From positions 1-20,961 of the forward strand of contig JANNNB010000039.1 in the NCBI GenBank assembly GCA_031398325.1: a stretch of 20,961 bases of DNA. Direction: 5' to 3'. Below the pieces are notes generated by a model. The model worked only from the letters and a program-made list of their open reading frames with translations. It had not been told where the DNA came from and did no database searches. The number at the start of each line of letters is the position of its first letter. Position 1 is the first letter of the stretch. Made by a program: the position numbers and the translations under genes. This DNA is from Sva-07 sp031398325. Its GTDB lineage: Bacteria; Actinomycetota; Acidimicrobiia; Acidimicrobiales; Ilumatobacteraceae. Positions 7,163-14,733 of this stretch are shown in pieces.

Positions 7163-7899
7163 GGTGTGGAGGCTGGCCGTGCAGCGGGTTTGGCGGCGTA
7201 GAAGACGATGCTCTTGCCGATGGCGGGCGACAACACCCGGTCGGCGATCCGGGTCGACGTGGGCTGGGTCATGATGTCCCACTCGAGGAACTCGCGATAC
7301 TTGACGACCAGCGGGTGGTCGTTGTTCGTCGGCCCGACCGCACACTTCAGCCACCAGTAGGGCGAATGCAGCGCGTGGGCGCGATGGTGGCCACGAAGGT
7401 CGAGGCCGGCGCTGCGGAGCTTCGCCGACAACTCGGTCGCCGAGTAGATGCGGACGTGGCCGCCCTCGGCGATCGGCGCGTGGTACTCGTCGGACAGCAT
7501 CCAATTGACCTTCTCGGGCAGCCATGCCGGAACGGTCGCCGCGAAGGTGCCGCCCGGCTTGAGGACCCGGACCATCTCGCTGATGGCGGCGACGTCGTTC
7601 TGGATGTGCTCCAGTACCTCGGACGTGATGACCACGTCGAACGAGCCGTCGGCGAACGGGAGGCGGGTGGCATCTCCGCGCAGCACGCCCTTGAATCGGT
7701 CGATGTCGATCTCTCCAGCATCGACCATCCCGCCGAGCGTCGCTCGCGTCTGCACGACCTCGTCCTCGGCATAGTCGAGCGCGACGACGTTGGCACCGCG
7801 ACGAGCGCACTCGAAGACGTGGCGGCCGAAGCCGGCGCCGACGTCGAGCACCATGTCGCCCGGCTGCAGATCGAGCTGATCGAATCTGATCGTCAGCAT
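7159..7899 (-). CDS. Class I SAM-dependent methyltransferase
   Basis: A 246-residue Rossmann-fold methyltransferase of the Methyltransf_11 type. Motif I is VLDVGAGFGRH (17-27), the acidic end of strand 2 is D42 in VVALDYA, and the later motifs LPFADGSFDVV, SEVLEHI and VLKPGG are all present. The middle region carries many His/Trp residues (HHRAHALHSPYWW), which may form a substrate pocket. The ATG at 7899 lies 1 base after the GT4 stop, and the stop overlaps the next start as ATGA, so translation is probably coupled. Likely O-methylation of the sugar product of the adjacent glycosyltransferase (inference); substrate unknown. Confidence 0.88.
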   Translation of the reverse strand: MLTIRFDQLDLQPGDMVLDVGAGFGRHVFECARRGANVVALDYAEDEVVQTRATLGGMVDAGEIDIDRFKGVLRGDATRLPFADGSFDVVITSEVLEHIQNDVAAISEMVRVLKPGGTFAATVPAWLPEKVNWMLSDEYHAPIAEGGHVRIYSATELSAKLRSAGLDLRGHHRAHALHSPYWWLKCAVGPTNNDHPLVVKYREFLEWDIMTQPTSTRIADRVLSPAIGKSIVFYAAKPAARPASTP

Positions 7900-7900
7900 G

Positions 7901-9196
7901 TCAGATGCGGCCGTTCCGCCGCAGTTTGACGACGTTGGCCGGCATCGCGAGGACTTCGCGATACTGCTCGACCGTCATTTCTGCGCAGCGCTTCCACGTC
8001 CAGCGCTCGAGCACCCTCTGGCGCCCGGCGGCACCGATGCGATCGCGGGCCTCTGGGTCGTCGAGCCCGCGGCGGATCGCCGCGGCGAGCGAGTCGACGT
8101 CGCCGGCCTTGCAGCCGAACACGGTGTCGCCGTCGAGCCCCGTGACCTCGGGCAGCGCGCCGCCGTCGGTCGCGACGAGTGGCGTCCCGGCACACATCGC
8201 CTCGATGGCGGGCAGGCTGAAGCCTTCGTAGAGGCTCGGAACCACTGCCAGTTCGGCCTCGGCGTAGAGCTCGACGATGCGCTCGTCGCTCACGCCGGAC
8301 ACGAACTCGATGTAGGGGAGCAAGCCGAGGGACTCGATGAGGTCCATCGAGTGACCCGGGCGCGGCTTGCCGATGATGGTCAGGGTGACGTCGCGCTCGG
8401 TGCGCAGCTTGGCCATGGCCTCGAGGAGGTAGGCCAGACCCTTCAGCGCGACGTCGGCGGAGGCAGTGGTGATCAGGTGACCGGGTCGACGCTCGACGTC
8501 GGCGAGTGGCTTGAAGAGATCAGGATCGACACCGACCGGCACGAGCCGCATTCGATCTATGTCGACACCCATGTCGGTGTGGATGTCGTCGATCGAGTTC
8601 TGGGACACGACGACGATGCGCGGCATCTTCGAGGCGACTTTGCCCTGCATCTTCACGAAGGAGTACCAGCGACCGACCGACCAACGCTTGTACCAGTTCT
8701 TCGCGTGGCTCATCTCGAGTTCGCGGTCCTTGGTGATCGGATGATGGAGCGTGACGATCGTCGGGATCTTCTCCTCGATCTTCAGGATCCCGTAACCGAG
8801 GCACTGGTTGTCGTGGACCAGGTCGAATTCCCGGGTGCGCTTGCCGAGCTCGCGAGCGGCTCGGGAACTGAACGCGAGCGGTTCCGGGAACGTGCCGGTG
8901 ATGAACTGGCCGTACTCGAGGAGGTCGGCGCGGGTCTTGATCTCCCAGAAGCCGGGGAGCCGGCCGGGGAAGTACTCGTTGAACGTGTCGAGGCTCGGGA
9001 GCTTGGTCAGCTTCACCCGATCGTCGAGGATGGGGTACGGCTGACCGCCGAAGACCTCGACCGTGTGGCCGAGATCGCACAGCGCCTTGGTGAGGTGGCG
9101 CGTGTACACGCCCTGCCCGCCGACGTGGGGCTTGCCGCGGTATGTGAGGTACGCGATCTTGAGCGGGGCGTCAGGATCGAGTCCGGCCGATGACAT
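7901..9196 (-). CDS. GT4-family glycosyltransferase
   Basis: A 431-residue GT-B glycosyltransferase that uses a nucleotide-activated sugar with retention of configuration. The N-terminal domain has the glycine loop GKPHVGGQGVYTRHL (21-35). The C-terminal domain has the conserved lysine in ADVALKG (K252) and the EX7E motif EGFSLPAIE (E324 to E332), followed by AGTPLVATDGGALPEV. No membrane segment is seen, so it acts in the cytoplasm or at the inner membrane face. It is first in a three-gene unit with the methyltransferase 1 base behind. The ATG at 9196 has no Shine-Dalgarno but a TAGCCT box 7 bases upstream, suggesting a leaderless start. Acceptor unknown; a glycolipid or cell-surface glycan is plausible. 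Confidence 0.9.
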   Translation of the reverse strand: MSSAGLDPDAPLKIAYLTYRGKPHVGGQGVYTRHLTKALCDLGHTVEVFGGQPYPILDDRVKLTKLPSLDTFNEYFPGRLPGFWEIKTRADLLEYGQFITGTFPEPLAFSSRAARELGKRTREFDLVHDNQCLGYGILKIEEKIPTIVTLHHPITKDRELEMSHAKNWYKRWSVGRWYSFVKMQGKVASKMPRIVVVSQNSIDDIHTDMGVDIDRMRLVPVGVDPDLFKPLADVERRPGHLITTASADVALKGLAYLLEAMAKLRTERDVTLTIIGKPRPGHSMDLIESLGLLPYIEFVSGVSDERIVELYAEAELAVVPSLYEGFSLPAIEAMCAGTPLVATDGGALPEVTGLDGDTVFGCKAGDVDSLAAAIRRGLDDPEARDRIGAAGRQRVLERWTWKRCAEMTVEQYREVLAMPANVVKLRRNGRI

Positions 9197-9203
9197 TCGG
9201 GAG

Positions 9204-9209
9204 AGGCTA
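9204..9209 (-). promoter_or_regulatory. Putative leaderless -10 box of the GT4 operon
   Basis: On the minus strand this is TAGCCT, 7 bases before the ATG at 9196. The 53-base gap to the epimerase stop gives room for a separate promoter. Confidence 0.4.
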
Positions 9210-9220
9210 TCGGCGCCCTG

Positions 9221-9234
9221 TTACCGGGGGGTAA
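9221..9234. promoter_or_regulatory. Short palindrome TTACC-N4-GGTAA before the GT4 gene
   Basis: An inverted repeat with 5-base arms and a GGGG spacer. It lies between the GT4 -10 box and the expected -35 position, where an operator would sit. It is short enough to be chance. Confidence 0.25.
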
Positions 9235-9249
9235 GTCGGAGCCTGGCGG

Positions 9250-10056
9250 TCAGGCCCAGGTGATCCGCATCCACCGGTGGAGTGGGGAGGAGATGGTGAC
9301 GAGGCGAGGTTGCATCGTCAGCGCGTCGGGCGGGCCGGACTGGGGCTCGATGCACGTCGCGTAGGGACGGTGGTCGAACAGCACCCAGTGATCGCAGTCG
9401 GAGGTGATCGTGACGGTCGACGCCGCTGAGCGGTTCGTGTAGTGGAGCGACGCAGGGTCGGTGTTGAGGAACGTGTCGTCCCAGGGTCCGGGGCCGGGCT
9501 CGACCAGCTCGGCGGTCGGCAGGCCGATGCCGTCACGCTGATACATCGCCGTCGGGGAGAAGGAGACGCGATCGGGCTTGAGGAACCAGGGATGCCACCC
9601 GATTGCCGCCGGGAACGGCGTGCCGTCGGCCTCGACCGACAACTCACAACGCACCGACCGGTCGGACACGGTGACGGTCTGGCGGGCGATCCCACCGAAC
9701 GGCCATCCGTGGCGGCCCAATTCGGCGTGCAGGGTGGCCGTGGTCGCATCGGCGGACGCGAGGATCCACGGAGTCTCGAACACGGTCCCGTGGATCGCGT
9801 GCGACGTTCCGTCATCGTCGGTGTGGTTGAGCGCCAGTTGGTGATCGACTCCCCCGAACCTGAACTGCCCGTGACGGACTCGTCCGACCCACGGCGCCAT
9901 CGGGTACGAACCCCAACCGATCGCCGGTCCCGGCTCGGCCCAGAGCAGCGGCTGCGCTCCGACTTCGATCTGGGCGATCCGGCCGCCGTGGACCAGGTCG
10001 AGGGTCAGGCTCGTGTCGCCGGCGCGGAGCTCCACGGTCTCGCGATCGGCGGTCAT
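9250..10056 (-). CDS. Aldose 1-epimerase-like (mutarotase) protein
   Basis: A 268-residue beta-sandwich protein of the galactose-mutarotase superfamily, which interconverts alpha and beta anomers of free or phosphorylated sugars. The expected active-site residues are visible: the first His pair in HAIHG (H86, H89), the second His in GWHPWF (H155) and the catalytic Glu in CIEPQSGPPDA (E237). It is shorter than E. coli GalM (about 346 residues) and lies nearer to the YeaD/LacX-like branch. The start is the ATG at 10056, which overlaps the stop of the Lnt-like gene as ATGA. In-frame codons further upstream lie inside that gene. Why it is coupled to a lipoprotein-type gene is not clear. Confidence 0.85.
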   Translation of the reverse strand: MTADRETVELRAGDTSLTLDLVHGGRIAQIEVGAQPLLWAEPGPAIGWGSYPMAPWVGRVRHGQFRFGGVDHQLALNHTDDDGTSHAIHGTVFETPWILASADATTATLHAELGRHGWPFGGIARQTVTVSDRSVRCELSVEADGTPFPAAIGWHPWFLKPDRVSFSPTAMYQRDGIGLPTAELVEPGPGPWDDTFLNTDPASLHYTNRSAASTVTITSDCDHWVLFDHRPYATCIEPQSGPPDALTMQPRLVTISSPLHRWMRITWA

Positions 10057-11633
10057 CGGTCGCGGATCCTGCGGAGGCGGCCGAGGCGCCCGCCGAACCA
10101 CATCGACACGAGCAGCACCGCGATCAGGGCGGCGATGATCGGGCCATCACCGAGGTTCGTGTACCAGGTCCGGCCGTCGCGCAACTCGATGTCCGCGTAC
10201 AGGACCTTCTGCTCGCTGATCGCGGTCCGCTGGAGCACGTCACCGCCTGCGTCGATGATCGCCGAGAAGCCCGTCGGCGCTGCCTGCACGACCCAGCGAC
10301 CGTTCTCGACGGCTCGCAGCCGGCTCGATGCCACCTGCTGGGTCTGCACGATCGTGCCGGTGTAGCTCGAGCCGTTGGTCGGGTTGAGGATCGCTTCGGC
10401 GCCGAGTTCCACACCCTCGCGGGCGCGGCCGCCGAAGAACACCTCCCACGAGATGACGACCGACAGTTCGGTTCCGTCGGGCAGCTCGATGACCGCCGGC
10501 TCGGTGCCGGCACGAGCATCTCGTCCGATCTGGTCAATGGGCGCGCCGACCGCTTCCAACAGTGAGCGCAGCGGCACGTACTCACCGAACGGCACCCGTC
10601 GGACCTTCTCGTAGCGGTCGAACACAACTCCGTCGGGCGAGACCACGATCTGTGCGTTGACGAACTGGGTGCCGTCGGGGGAGTCCTCGGTGACACCCAC
10701 CGCGATCGGTGCCTGCAGACGCTCCGCCTCGGCTGCGATGTCGCGCAGCGGCTGGGACCCGTCGAAGGTGACGACGTCGATGGTGTTCTCGGGCCACAGG
10801 ACGAGGTCCACGTCGGCATCCGCCGGGATCGACCGGGTCGCTTCGAGGTGTCGTTCGGTGACGAGCGAGGACGGCACCTCCAACGCGCTCGTTCCCTGCT
10901 CGCCCCCGCCCTGCACGGCGGCGAGGCTCATCGTCTCGCCGGTGGGCGAACCGGTGGGAGCGACGAACGACAGTGCGACGATCACGGTGACGGCCAGGAA
11001 GCCGATCGCCCCGAGCGGCGAGCCGGACGCCCCGGGCCGGAACCGACGGGCGAACGCCGGGACACCCGGCGCCGGGCCGGCGAGCGCGAAGCCGAGTTGG
11101 AACACCAGCCAGGTGATGAGGATCACACCGCCGATCCGGGCAACGCCGAGGAACGGCCCGCCGACCTGAGAGATTCCGAGCGACGCCAACGGCACCCCGC
11201 CGAACGGGAACGAGAAGCGCAACGCCTCGGCGAGCGTGTGGGCGGCCGGTCGGCCGATCACACGCCATGGCCCGCTCGGCGCGATCAGGGCGGCGACCGC
11301 GTGGTAGAGCGCGTAGATCGACCCGGCGATGACGTAGCCGGGCAGGGTGAGTTGGATCATCCAGCCCATACCGAGATACATCCATCCCGCACCGAAGAGG
11401 TAGCCGAGCAGGAAGCGTTGCCGCCTCGCCGGCTCGGCCCCGAGCGCGACCTCGAACAGCATCACGCCGACGACTGCGAGCGGCCAGAACCCCCACGGTG
11501 GCATGGCGAGCGCCACCAAGGCGCCGGCACCCAGCGCGAGCGCCGGGCGAGCGAGGCGTGCCCGCACGGTCAGGTCGTCCGACGTCGCGTCGATGTCGGG
11601 CATCGCTGTCGTCGGTGTCGCGGTGTCGGACAT
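10053..11633 (-). CDS. lnt: Apolipoprotein N-acyltransferase-like protein with Ser in place of catalytic Cys
   Basis: A 526-residue membrane protein: an N-terminal block of hydrophobic segments (about 30-225), then a nitrilase-type domain and a final membrane helix (497-514). Lnt adds the third acyl chain to lipoproteins using a Glu-Lys-Cys triad. Here Glu is E282 in LWPENT, Lys is K343 in YEKVRRVPFGEY, and E351 matches E. coli E343. The nucleophile position reads VVISWEVFF, giving S395 (codon TCG at 10451-10449) where Lnt has C in CYE. The K-to-nucleophile distance of 52 equals that of E. coli (K335 to C387), so the alignment is secure. Activity is therefore doubtful or altered. The start is the ATG at 11633, with TACCGT 9 bases upstream; GTG at 11642 is possible. 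The end overlaps the epimerase start. Confidence 0.87.
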   Translation of the reverse strand: MSDTATPTTAMPDIDATSDDLTVRARLARPALALGAGALVALAMPPWGFWPLAVVGVMLFEVALGAEPARRQRFLLGYLFGAGWMYLGMGWMIQLTLPGYVIAGSIYALYHAVAALIAPSGPWRVIGRPAAHTLAEALRFSFPFGGVPLASLGISQVGGPFLGVARIGGVILITWLVFQLGFALAGPAPGVPAFARRFRPGASGSPLGAIGFLAVTVIVALSFVAPTGSPTGETMSLAAVQGGGEQGTSALEVPSSLVTERHLEATRSIPADADVDLVLWPENTIDVVTFDGSQPLRDIAAEAERLQAPIAVGVTEDSPDGTQFVNAQIVVSPDGVVFDRYEKVRRVPFGEYVPLRSLLEAVGAPIDQIGRDARAGTEPAVIELPDGTELSVVISWEVFFGGRAREGVELGAEAILNPTNGSSYTGTIVQTQQVASSRLRAVENGRWVVQAAPTGFSAIIDAGGDVLQRTAISEQKVLYADIELRDGRTWYTNLGDGPIIAALIAVLLVSMWFGGRLGRLRRIRDR

Positions 11634-11642
11634 GGCGGCCAC

Positions 11643-11648
11643 ACGGTA
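11643..11648 (-). promoter_or_regulatory. Putative -10 box of the Lnt-like gene
   Basis: On the minus strand this is TACCGT, 9 bases before the ATG at 11633, within the 39-base gap after the sortase stop. It could give the Lnt-epimerase pair its own transcript. No Shine-Dalgarno is present. Confidence 0.3.
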
Positions 11649-11672
11649 ACGGTGACCGGAAAGAGCGCGGCG

Positions 11673-12359
11673 TCAGACGAGTTCGAGGTGCACGACGATG
11701 CGCTGGCGCGTCGAGCCGGGCGGGTGGCACGCGAACAGTGTCGCCGTCGGCGTGTCGGACGGGTCGATGATCCAGAGGGCATCCGGGCCCACGATCTCGG
11801 TGCCGGTCACGGCGTAGTCGAAGACCCCGTCGGCGGTGGTGAACGTGACGATGTCGCCCGGCACGAGATCGTCGGTGTTCCGGAAGTGGGCACCGTGGCT
11901 CGTGCGATGCCCTGCGACGACGACGTTGCCGATCTCTCCGGGCATCGCCGATCCGGGCCAATGGCCGGGCCCGCGGTCGAGTGTGGTGAGCCGGATGCCT
12001 TCGTGGAGCGGGGCATCGATGCCGATCTTCGGGATCGCAATGCTCCCGATCTGTCCGAGGTCCTCCGGCGCGCGCTGGTCCTGTGGCGGTGGGATCGGTT
12101 GTGTGAGCTGGCGTGGCAGCGTCGTGGTGGTGGTGCTCGTCGTCGTGCTGGTGGTCGTGGTCGGCAGCGTCGTGGTCGATGTGCTCGTCGTCGCCGGAAC
12201 GGTCGAGGTCGGCGCGGGAACAGATGTTGCAGCTTCGGTGGCCGGCGTCGACGCCGCCGCGTCATTGCCATCGTTGCCGAGCAACGCAGCAGTGATCCCG
12301 GTACCACCCGCGAGCACGACGACCGCGGCGCCGATAACCGCATATCGCCGACCAGTCAC
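11673..12359 (-). CDS. Class E sortase
   Basis: A 228-residue membrane-anchored transpeptidase that would attach surface proteins to the cell wall. An N-terminal membrane helix (7-28) is followed by a Thr/Pro/Ala-rich stalk (about 37-83, nearly pure Thr/Ser) and the sortase barrel. Catalytic residues are H151 in VVAGHRTSHGAHF, C211 in TLFACHPPG and Arg in STRQRIVV (R218 or R220). The TLxxCHP form and the DRGPGHWPGSAMPGEIGN segment point to class E, which prefers LAxTG-like signals in other actinomycetes. The GTG at 12359 overlaps the hemY stop as GTGA, so translation is coupled to a heme gene. I found no sortase substrate motif in the window. Longer upstream frames lie inside hemY. Confidence 0.9.
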   Translation of the reverse strand: MTGRRYAVIGAAVVVLAGGTGITAALLGNDGNDAAASTPATEAATSVPAPTSTVPATTSTSTTTLPTTTTSTTTSTTTTTLPRQLTQPIPPPQDQRAPEDLGQIGSIAIPKIGIDAPLHEGIRLTTLDRGPGHWPGSAMPGEIGNVVVAGHRTSHGAHFRNTDDLVPGDIVTFTTADGVFDYAVTGTEIVGPDALWIIDPSDTPTATLFACHPPGSTRQRIVVHLELV

Positions 12360-13771
12360 GACACCGATTCTTGCAGACCGCCGACGAGGCTCGCGGCGCG
12401 GCGTGCGATCGACCGTCCGTCGCGGACGCAGGCGGGGATACCGATTCCGCGGTAGCTCGAACCGGTGACGAACAGGCCGTCCGGCAAGGCCGCCTCGACG
12501 TCGGCGACCCATCGATCGTGACGAGGGCGGTACTGAGCGAATGCGCCCGCCCATCTCGACACTCGGATCTCGAGGGGTGAGAACGTCACGCCCAGATGTC
12601 GACGCAGATCCTCGAGTACCTCGGAGATGATCGCGTCGTCACTGCGATCGAGCGACGGCACACCGTCGCGTCCGACCGAGACCCTCAGAACCTCGCCGCC
12701 GCTCGGTGGCCTCCAATGCGCCCACTTCTGGGAGCCGAACGACACTGCCGTCACCGACCGCTGGACGGGTTTCGGGACGAGGTAGCCGCTGAGCCCGTGC
12801 AGACGCTCGGGCCACTCCGCAGCAGGAACGTGAAGCGTGACCATCACGACGTCAGCGGTTTCGGCCCGGGACAGGAGATCGGCGGCGGCGGGAGCGACAT
12901 CGGCAATCAGGGTCATCGAGGCACCAGCCGGACTGGCGAGGACGACCGCGTCGAACCGCTCGTCGTCGATCGACCACCGCGCTGAGTCGTCGGTCGATCG
13001 CAGCGACGTCGCCGCGGTCGAGGTCCGTACCTCGCCACCGGCGGTGACGATCGCGGCGGCCGTCGCGCGTGCGAGTTCGGCGAGCCCACCGCGTGGCGTG
13101 GCGAAGATCGGGCTGGGTCCTTTCGCGGAAGCTGCGGTCGCAGCCCCGGCACCCGCTCGACGACGCGCTCCCAACAACAGGCTCCGCTCCTGTCGGGCGA
13201 TGTCGTACAGCTGCGGGACCTCGCGCAGGCTGAACCGATCGGTGTCGGTGGCGTAGATGCTGCCGACGAGCGCATCGACGAGACGTTCGTGGACCTCGTC
13301 ACCGAAACGGGCTCGCACGAGATCGCCGATCGAGTCGCTGTCGATCGAGGTGCGTGGGAGCAGTGGCTCGATCGCCGCGCGGGCCTTGCCCCGCAACGAG
13401 AGCAGCTTCGTGGTCGCAAGTGGGGTGAGTCGGGCCGGTAGGCCGAGCAGCAGTCCTTCTGGAATCGGGTGCAATCCGTCGAACCACACGGCTGCGCCGA
13501 CGGGCTCGGGGGACACCAGCTGATCGGCCAGACCGACCTGGCGGGCCAGTTCGACGGCGTCCGGTACCCGGGCCAGGAACGCATCGGCGCCGGCCTCGAC
13601 ATGTTCGACACCGGCGAACGCCGAATCGTCGATGCGTCCGCCGACCCGAGCGGACGTCTCGAAGACGGTGACGCCACATTCGGTGGCGGTGGCCAGCTCG
13701 AATCCGGCGGCGAGACCGGCGATCCCGCCGCCGACGACGGCGACGCGGGGGACCCGGCCGTCGGCGGTCAT
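12356..13771 (-). CDS. hemY: Coproporphyrinogen/protoporphyrinogen oxidase (HemY/CgoX)
   Basis: A 471-residue FAD-dependent oxidase that aromatises the porphyrinogen ring late in heme synthesis. The FAD-binding motif VAVVGGGIAGLAAG (10-23) and the following E/R contacts (ETSARVGGRI) are clear. The C-terminal FAD motif GLFVTGSSYRGIGIPACVRDGR is typical of the HemY/CgoX branch. Actinomycetes usually run the coproporphyrin-dependent route, where this enzyme is CgoX and makes coproporphyrin III. The matching decarboxylase (ChdC/HemQ) is not in the window, so the branch is inferred. The ATG at 13771 overlaps the ferrochelatase stop as ATGA, and the stop overlaps the sortase start. No transmembrane segment is seen. 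Confidence 0.92.
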   Translation of the reverse strand: MTADGRVPRVAVVGGGIAGLAAGFELATATECGVTVFETSARVGGRIDDSAFAGVEHVEAGADAFLARVPDAVELARQVGLADQLVSPEPVGAAVWFDGLHPIPEGLLLGLPARLTPLATTKLLSLRGKARAAIEPLLPRTSIDSDSIGDLVRARFGDEVHERLVDALVGSIYATDTDRFSLREVPQLYDIARQERSLLLGARRRAGAGAATAASAKGPSPIFATPRGGLAELARATAAAIVTAGGEVRTSTAATSLRSTDDSARWSIDDERFDAVVLASPAGASMTLIADVAPAAADLLSRAETADVVMVTLHVPAAEWPERLHGLSGYLVPKPVQRSVTAVSFGSQKWAHWRPPSGGEVLRVSVGRDGVPSLDRSDDAIISEVLEDLRRHLGVTFSPLEIRVSRWAGAFAQYRPRHDRWVADVEAALPDGLFVTGSSYRGIGIPACVRDGRSIARRAASLVGGLQESVS

Positions 13772-14733
13772 GGCGGATCGTTGGACGCGGCCGATTCGAC
13801 GACGCGCCGCGCCAAGGCCGCCATCACCCTCGGGTCGCTGTTCACGCTGGCCGTGCGGTCGAAGGCGAGACCCGCCCCTGATGCTCGCGCCGCCGCCTCG
13901 ATGTCGAGGTCGTACAACACCTCGAGGTGGTCGGCCACGAAGCCGCACGCGCAGACGATGACGCCGCCGTACATCCCTCCGTTGCCGGCTGCATCGATCA
14001 CTTCGAGGATGTCAGGGCCGATCCACGGCTCGGGTGTCCGGCCTGCCGACTGCCAGGCGATCGCCCAGTCGGCACCTTCGGTCAGGTCGAGGCGATCAGC
14101 GACGGCCACGGCGGTCGACCGCAGTTGATCGGGGTACGGATCGCCGGCATCGATGATGCGTTGCGGCAACGAGTGTGCGGTGAAGAGCACGAGCACGTCG
14201 CGGCCCGTCGTCGTGCGCATCGCCGCCCGGCGCTGGGCAAGATCGTCAGCGAGGAACTCGACGAAGGCCGACTCGGTCGCCCAGCTCTCGACGCCGATCA
14301 CGGGCACGGCGCCGTCGACACCGGTACGGCAGCGTTCGAGGTACTCGCCGATCGAGAAGGAGGAGAAGTGTGGTGCGAGCACCAGACCGACGACGACGTC
14401 GGCGCCTGCGGCCACTGCTTCCGCCGCCGCCACTTCGACCTTCGGGTCGGTGTGCTTCATCCCGAGTGACACGGTGAACCGGCCGGGTTCGACGACGTCG
14501 AGTTCGCGCTGGATCGCGTGCTGCTGCGATCGGGTGAGTTCGGCCAGAGGCGAGACGCCCCCGATCGCCACGTATCGGGCAGTCAGGTCGGCCAGCGCCT
14601 CCGGGGTCGGCGGCCGGCCGCGGCGGATGTCGGTGTAGTAGGTCTCGATCTCGCTCGGGTCGCCGGGGGTGCCGTACGACATGAGGACGACGGCCACGGA
14701 GACGTCGGTGTCGGTGTCGGGGTCGGTGCTCAT
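13768..14733 (-). CDS. hemH: Ferrochelatase (HemH/CpfC)
   Basis: A 321-residue soluble class II chelatase that inserts Fe(II) into the porphyrin, probably coproporphyrin III in this lineage. The conserved His is in LFTAHSLPQR (H187) and the conserved Glu in CGFVADHLEVLYDLDIEA (E271). The N-terminal SYGTP (19-23) carries the axial-ligand-type Tyr20, and YYTDIRRGRPP is also canonical. The C-terminal Cys cluster that binds [2Fe-2S] in mycobacterial and mammalian enzymes is absent. It overlaps hemE upstream and hemY downstream by 4 bases each, indicating one operon. The ATG at 14733 follows from that overlap. Confidence 0.94.
   Translation of the reverse strand: MSTDPDTDTDVSVAVVLMSYGTPGDPSEIETYYTDIRRGRPPTPEALADLTARYVAIGGVSPLAELTRSQQHAIQRELDVVEPGRFTVSLGMKHTDPKVEVAAAEAVAAGADVVVGLVLAPHFSSFSIGEYLERCRTGVDGAVPVIGVESWATESAFVEFLADDLAQRRAAMRTTTGRDVLVLFTAHSLPQRIIDAGDPYPDQLRSTAVAVADRLDLTEGADWAIAWQSAGRTPEPWIGPDILEVIDAAGNGGMYGGVIVCACGFVADHLEVLYDLDIEAAARASGAGLAFDRTASVNSDPRVMAALARRVVESAASNDPP

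Noticed and set aside
7163..7810. Upstream extension of the barrel-protein frame
   Set aside because: It lies inside the methyltransferase gene; the ATGA overlap at 7159-7162 gives the natural start.
12110..12200. GTG/GTC-rich tract as a tandem DNA repeat or CRISPR-like element
   Set aside because: It is irregular and is explained as codons for the Thr-rich sortase stalk; there are no repeat-spacer units.
10848..12455. Long plus-strand open frame of 535 codons
   Set aside because: It is antisense to the Lnt-like and sortase genes and its translation is Arg/Gly/Asp-rich low complexity, the usual shadow of GC-rich genes.
12360..12554. Upstream extension of the sortase frame
   Set aside because: Arg-rich translation inside hemY; the GTGA overlap and the membrane helix right after 12359 fix the start.
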